Part shown: positions 58,856-64,000 of the stretch, in pieces
Layout of the letters: each line of letters opens with the position of its first letter
Numbering within the stretch: position 1 is the first letter of the stretch
Assembly: GCA_023091735.1 (NCBI GenBank)
Contig: JALKBU010000175.1
Location: 1-64,000, forward strand
Source: Trichomonas tenax
Taxonomy: Eukaryota > Parabasalia > Trichomonadida > Trichomonadidae
Reading direction: 5' to 3'
DNA: 64,000 bases
Program-made: the position numbers and the translations under genes
The notes under the pieces: model-generated
What the model was told of the DNA's origin: nothing
Seen by the model: the letters and a program-made list of their open reading frames with translations, nothing else
The model's database searches: none

Positions 58856-61800
58856 AGCACCAAACTGTGTTCGTAAATCTTTGATTTTAATTTTATATAG
58901 ATTATTTTTTTTTTCTTTTTTTAGCCTTCAAACGCAAACCAATATCAGCTCCCTATGGAGTAGGTCCACGGTGTTGGCAAGTAGACGACAAGGGATTTTT
59001 CCAATTTAGAGGCATTTAACATCATTTAATTCCATGAGAAGCATTTAAAATGTAAAATAATCAAAAAAAACTAATTTACCTTTTCAACCCCCACAAAAAA
59101 ATTAATTGACTTTTTCCATTAAAAAAAGATTCGATGAATTTTATTCTCATAATTCAAGGCAAAACGATTAAAAAATCCTCAAAAAGTGACAGAGCAAAGA
59201 GGAGTTACTTTTCGAATAATTTTTTAAATTGCAGGAGTGTTTTAACTCACAAATTTGTTTTTTAGCGACCAAAATTGGCAAAATTAGCATTAGCATTATG
59301 TAAATGTTATAATAAACCATATTTTAAAAAGTGATAAGGTTAAAAGCCACGTTTTTCACAATTTATTTGACACTGTTTACATTAATAAAATAGTATATAT
59401 GATGCGAATTATTTTTACATCGTTTTTATTTTTGAATACTTTATTTTTATTAATCAATAATTTCAGTATATTCAGTGGGAGGCTATGAGTATAAGTTGGT
59501 GTATCACATTAAAAACGTGTAATATGTGCATTCATCTATGCATATTGTCGTCTCCGCAATGATTTCGTGTATTTATAAATTACCATACTGAACAAATATT
59601 CAATTAGGAGCTTGTATTATTTGTAATATGTTACTATGTTGTTGGCATGTGATATATTTATAGTAAATATTGCTATTTACTCAATAATAAGCTGATATCA
59701 AATTGTTAATGAAAAATATGAAACAATATTATATATGGTTAACACTACAACTATGTATGGCATCACATAATAGTTATATTTGCCCATACATGTTTGATCT
59801 GGTTCTGACCTCCAGAGTCGATACACTTCTTAAATTGCTAAAACTCTGATACAATACGATAAAAATATTTTGAGTATTTTTTGTAAATTCACTAGCAAAT
59901 ATGCATTATTTTGGATGTAGATTTCGAAAATAACAAAAGGGTGGAAAGCCACGAAAGGCGACGATTATATTTTGTGCCAAATTGACGGCTTGACAAAATC
60001 AAAAACAACTCAAAAAATGGAACAAAGTCCATTTCTCTACCATCAAAACGTCAGTGATTTCAAATCCGTTTTCAGGACAAATCCAAGCTTCATTGGCGCA
60101 CGCATCAAAAGATGCAATGCCCCACATTCTACAAATTTTTTCAGAGCACCAGGACCTGACTCATGTAGCAGGATTCATTCCCTCGTCACGTACTCTGCCC
60201 CTCAATCATCCGATAGTTCTGACTTTTAACTTTCTTTAAGTGCATATTTTATGTTTGTTTGTATATTTATGTACTTAAACATATGAAATTTACTTAATCA
60301 GCCGACAGTGGTCGAGGCTGTGATTGTGGTCTTCGGATCAAAATCCTTCTATCACTGATATTTTTCGACTATTTTTTTTATATTTTCCATTTTGCTTGGA
60401 TAACTTGTAATAGATACAAAAATTAGATAACACATCGCCTTGAAAGCATTTTATCCCCTTAACTCTTTGTTCTTCTATAAGAATAACGAAGAAAAATTGA
60501 TGCAAACTATAATGCTGATTTTTTGATGAAGATAGATTGTAAATCGATAATTAAGATGTTCCTGCGCGTTTGTTTCTAAAATTTTCGATGAATTTGTGCA
60601 CTTGTTTGAAAAATGAATAAAATTTCGTAGTTTTTTTCTGATATTTATTTTTCAAGTTCAATTATACTTTGATGACGCAAATAGCTTTATCCTAGCTTAT
60701 AGATCCGAAAATCCTCTTTATTTTCCCCAAAGTTACACGTTATTTCGAAAATCTACATTTTCACCAATATTATATTACAAAAAGTGAATATAATTATATG
60801 TTATTATAAAATCTGAAGGGATATCCATATGTAAGGAAATGTTCTCTATTTTTCCATACGCGTCCGTAATCCGCTATTTTCCTTAATGAAATACCGTTGC
60901 GACCTTATGCTCATCAATTTCTCATATTACCAAATGATGCTAATCATAGTATTTCGCTTTCATTTGATTATTCGTCCATTTGGAAATTGGTTGTAACCCG
61001 TTTCGTTTTAACACCATATTATTCTCGTGATTTTGAAGATACTCTGATGCATATACAGTTCATAATATTAAATATTAAAAGATCGAATCATATTCAAAAT
61101 GATCGCTATTTTTTCTTCTACATATAGCTTAAACAGATCCAATGTTATGCAACTGCACCAATCCTTTGAGTCAGTACTTCGATTCAATAAAATGAGAAAC
61201 TTTTTCATATTCAAATTTCATTTTTTCCAAATGCAAAATGCTCCATTGACATTTTACCACAAAAAAATAACGGAAAAATATCAATAATATATAAAACCCC
61301 TTTTTATTTTTTCCAGTATGATCAATATGTTTAAAGGACAATAGCAATACATGCTATCGGGTTGGATCCTACTATTGTCGCTTATGTTGATACATAATTT
61401 ACAATTTAGCAACAAATTTCAAATTAAATCAACAATAAAACAGCACATGATATATAAGTATCATTGCATTCCATTCAATGATAAGTCACTAGTATATAAA
61501 ATGATATTTAAAAATGTCGAGATTTTCTTATTTACTATTATGAGTTAAAAATGTATTTCTAGACCACAATTCCGTCCAGTTATGAGTTTAGTTGAATGGT
61601 TTAAGCTTGATTGGCCAAGAATATAACTAAAGATGGAAGGGAAAGATAAAAATAAATTGAAACTCTACAAATAATTTCAATTTTTAAAATTTAATATATC
61701 GTTGTTAACAATATTATAGTCATATATAGTCGATAAATGTCAAAAATTGATTAAAAAGGCATTTGTATATATCGCACATATGTATACCATTCTAAATTCA

Positions 61801-61981
61801 TCAATTTTGGTCGCTAAATCCCAAAAATGGAGTCAATACACTTCTTTTTCTATACCCTTTACAGATTTGAATTGGAAATTTTCAAAAAGTGCCATTCAAT
61901 TGGTTTGTAAAAAAAAATCAAAGAAATGAATATAAATCTCTACAGCAAACCTAAAAATAACAGCGATTATAAATTTTGTTT
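58856..61981. other. 3.1-kb gene-poor stretch
   Basis: Mostly AT-rich. A GC-richer patch at about 58925-59005 and another at about 59940-60230 stand out. The second has two overlapping frames (for example PFSGQIQASLAHASKDAMPH) that look like a gene fragment, but I cannot name it. TTTTTTTTTTCTTTTTTTAG just before the first patch mimics a splice acceptor without the trichomonad branch motif. I see no tRNA or repeat. Confidence 0.4.
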
Positions 61982-61998
61982 TCATTTTTATTTAAAAA

Positions 61999-63510
61999 AT
62001 GGGAGAACAAGAGATAAAAAGACTTGCAGGGCGTCCACCATTGGTAACACTTTTGATCCTCATGATCGGTCCTTTATGTTCTCAAATCACATCAACGCTT
62101 TACGGCATTATTAACACGATTTGGATTTCAAAATACATAGGTGAAGTAGGAATGTCGGCAGTTGCTACTGATATCGCGTGGGAAGGTATCGCACGTGCCT
62201 TTGGACTGTTTTTATCGATTGCTGCTTCATCACAAATTTCGGCATTATTTGGACAGAAAAGATTCGAGGAATGCGAACAAGTCGCGTGTGACTTATACAG
62301 GACAGCAATCATATGTGGTATGATTGTGCCTGCAATTTTGATTCCGATAAATCAACCATTTTCTCGTTGGTTTAAAGCGACACCGGAAACAATTGATTTA
62401 GCATTTGATTACATTCTGCCTCAAGCAGCAGGAAATATCTTCACTTGCATCTTTTTCACGAACGTTGGCTTTTTACAAGCAGAAGGAAGAACGCTTCTTG
62501 TCGGCATCATTGATATCGTTTCTTTGGGCGTAGGAATGGGAATTCTCAATCCAATCTTCTTGGGAACAATCAAGACGGGTATTGCTGGTCCTTCGTATTC
62601 AACAATCATCGCTGATGGTGTTCCAGGAATCATTTTAACAGTTTTATATTTCACAGGAAAATTCGGTGTTAAACCGAAACTCAGTGGTTTATTGAAGCCT
62701 TTTAGCAAGTCCTCTTATCAGGCTTTGCTTATTGGTAGTTCCCAATTGATCTCTCAAGTCAGTTCATTCATCCCAGGTATCATTTTAAGAAGATTAATCG
62801 GTCTTTCTCTTGAGAATCCAAAAGATTATGATTTAGCTATGGCTGCTTTTAATGTCGTCTGCAGATACACAGGTGTTGCTATTTCCGTCGTTTTGGCTCT
62901 GTGCACAGGTTTCTTGCCTGTTGCATCATACGCTTATGCCGCAAAAATGTATAAGAGATATGTTAGACTTGCTTTGCACTTGAATTGGATCAATTTCATT
63001 TGGTGTGTGATCGTTATGATATTCGGAGTGTGGCTTCCTGTCCAAATCGCTTTAATCTTTGGTAAAGGCGAAGAATATTTGAGATGGAACATCAGAGAGT
63101 TGCCTGCTTCAAATTGGGGAACATTCATTTTCTTCGGAAGATATACGATTCAAACAATGCTTCAGTCACAGCAAAGAGGAAAGAGAGCGATGATTATTTC
63201 TTTCATTTCCAACTTTGTTGTCACTATTGCATCAGCGTATATCCTCTTTTACTTGTATCCATCGAAGACAGAGAGACTTCTTTGGAGTTTCTCCATTGCT
63301 TCGGTCATTGGTTTCATCCTCGGCGGTTCTTTGCTTGTTAAACCATTCTTAAAGATTATTAGGATCATTAGAGGCGAAATTCAAGAAGAAGATGATGATG
63401 GCAAAGAGAAAGTTGAATATGATTCAAATGGCGGAAAATTCAACATCGTTGACAGCAAATCTGATGAAGAAGACGACGAATCAGATTTAAAACCAATCCC
63501 TGAATTATAA
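61999..63510 (+). CDS. MATE-family multidrug/cation antiporter
   Basis: 503 residues with twelve predicted spans in two six-span halves. Typical MATE blocks are present: PLVTLLILMIGPLCSQITST with the first-helix polar pattern, DIAWEGIARAFGLFLSIAAS, GQKRFEECEQ after TM2, and QAEGRTLLVGIIDIVSLGVG, with the mirrored second half from about 245. MATE proteins expel cationic drugs or metabolites in exchange for H+ or Na+, at the plasma membrane or vesicles. The C-terminal tail (about 455-503) is acidic (EEDDDG, DEEDDES) and cytosolic. Initiator TCATT at 61982-61986, 15 bases before the ATG. The frame is intact. Confidence 0.93.
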   Translation: MGEQEIKRLAGRPPLVTLLILMIGPLCSQITSTLYGIINTIWISKYIGEVGMSAVATDIAWEGIARAFGLFLSIAASSQISALFGQKRFEECEQVACDLYRTAIICGMIVPAILIPINQPFSRWFKATPETIDLAFDYILPQAAGNIFTCIFFTNVGFLQAEGRTLLVGIIDIVSLGVGMGILNPIFLGTIKTGIAGPSYSTIIADGVPGIILTVLYFTGKFGVKPKLSGLLKPFSKSSYQALLIGSSQLISQVSSFIPGIILRRLIGLSLENPKDYDLAMAAFNVVCRYTGVAISVVLALCTGFLPVASYAYAAKMYKRYVRLALHLNWINFIWCVIVMIFGVWLPVQIALIFGKGEEYLRWNIRELPASNWGTFIFFGRYTIQTMLQSQQRGKRAMIISFISNFVVTIASAYILFYLYPSKTERLLWSFSIASVIGFILGGSLLVKPFLKIIRIIRGEIQEEDDDGKEKVEYDSNGGKFNIVDSKSDEEDDESDLKPIPEL

Positions 63511-64000
63511 CTTCTATCCATTTATATTATCATGACATTGTTCAATCGCTATGGTTGAATCACTAAATATATTATGTTTCTTTAATCTCCTCTTTTCATT
63601 ATTTCAAAAATTTGGAACAAGACATTCTTTGTCAAAGACATCTTTTTTTGAAAAAATGAAAGTCGTAATTTAACATCTGTCAATAATTTATTAATGTACT
63701 GTATCCAAATAAACCAGTTTATTGGCAGAAAAGTCGATATTGATCAATTTAATAATCATTTAATAATTTGTCTAAAAAGCATAAAAATCATTAATGAAAA
63801 GCTTAAAAGATCAGTGAAATTAATGTTCTAATGCTCCAGGAATCACAGCAACAATTTTATTTTCGAAGTTATTATGTGATTAAGACATCAAACTGATTCA
63901 TTTCATGATGTTATTTAATGAACTTAATGTCTATAGTATTATATTTGATATAAGAAACTTAAAAATGAAGCCCCAATTATGAAGAATTTAATCATGAAAG
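63511..64000. other. Intergenic, no gene seen
   Basis: AT-rich 3' flank of the MATE gene to the window edge; nothing coding or RNA-like recognised. Confidence 0.5.

Noticed and set aside
58895..58925. Poly-pyrimidine plus TAG as a 3' splice site downstream of the cystatin gene
   Set aside because: No trichomonad branch motif and no donor; the following frame is short and unrecognised.
59940..60232. Small gene with PFSGQIQASLAHASKDAM-type sequence
   Set aside because: GC-richer and somewhat protein-like, but two overlapping frames compete, no family match comes to mind and no initiator was found; left as a possible fragment.
1..64000. CRISPR array, prophage or bacterial operon
   Set aside because: No spaced identical repeats of the CRISPR kind, no Shine-Dalgarno-led gene clusters; gene content and initiators are eukaryotic.

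Overview
The window looks like nuclear DNA of a trichomonad parabasalid (Trichomonas or Tritrichomonas type). Four things point there. It is AT-rich and all recognisable genes are single-exon. Genes such as the proteasome alpha subunit, LCAT-like, CFAP100-like, cystatin and MATE genes carry a trichomonad-type initiator (TCA, pyrimidine, T/A) 3 to 40 bases before the ATG. Trichomonad gene families are present (BspA-like leucine-rich repeats, glycine-rich ALK-like ectodomains, discoidin proteins, giant BEACH proteins). A Maverick/Polinton fragment is present. Intact host genes stop at ordinary TAA, TAG or TGA codons. The species cannot be fixed from sequence reading alone.

Layout. 0.5-5.7 kb: proteasome alpha-4, a frameshifted beta-helix-like surface gene, a disrupted ankyrin/zinc-finger gene and a ropporin-like flagellar gene. 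6-14.5 kb: three copies of one Cys-rich surface-like family around a class 3 lipase, decayed ankyrin repeats, a tRNA-Leu and a TMEM181/Wntless-like membrane protein, then a frameshifted discoidin gene. 14.5-17.2 kb: mostly gene-poor, with a promoter-motif cluster and a GC-rich island. 17.2-26.7 kb: a 2,525-residue BEACH/WD40 protein and a glycine-rich surface protein. 27.1-31.3 kb: a decaying Maverick fragment (capsid proteins and packaging ATPase, no polymerase or integrase). 31.4-40.8 kb: LCAT-like acyltransferase and S1/P1 nuclease among broken surface-gene copies. 40.9-47.2 kb: CFAP100-like coiled coil, decayed BspA genes and a pogo-type transposase remnant. 47.2-55.1 kb: a 2,632-residue HECTD4/ZZEF1-like protein. 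55.6-64 kb: a secreted Cys-rich discoidin protein, an MFS transporter remnant, a secreted two-domain cystatin, a roughly 3 kb desert and a MATE transporter.

Functionally this is a housekeeping backbone (proteasome, vesicle traffic, flagellum, lipid and nucleic-acid hydrolysis, efflux) into which surface-protein families and mobile DNA have been repeatedly copied and broken. Two structural themes stand out. Gene-free stretches carry arrays of TGNCA half-sites (often TTACGTGNCA) spaced about 18-21 or 40 bp, and AAGGTTATA elements sit before surface-type genes. Many broken genes are broken by in-frame stop codons alone, sometimes by several in one otherwise open frame.
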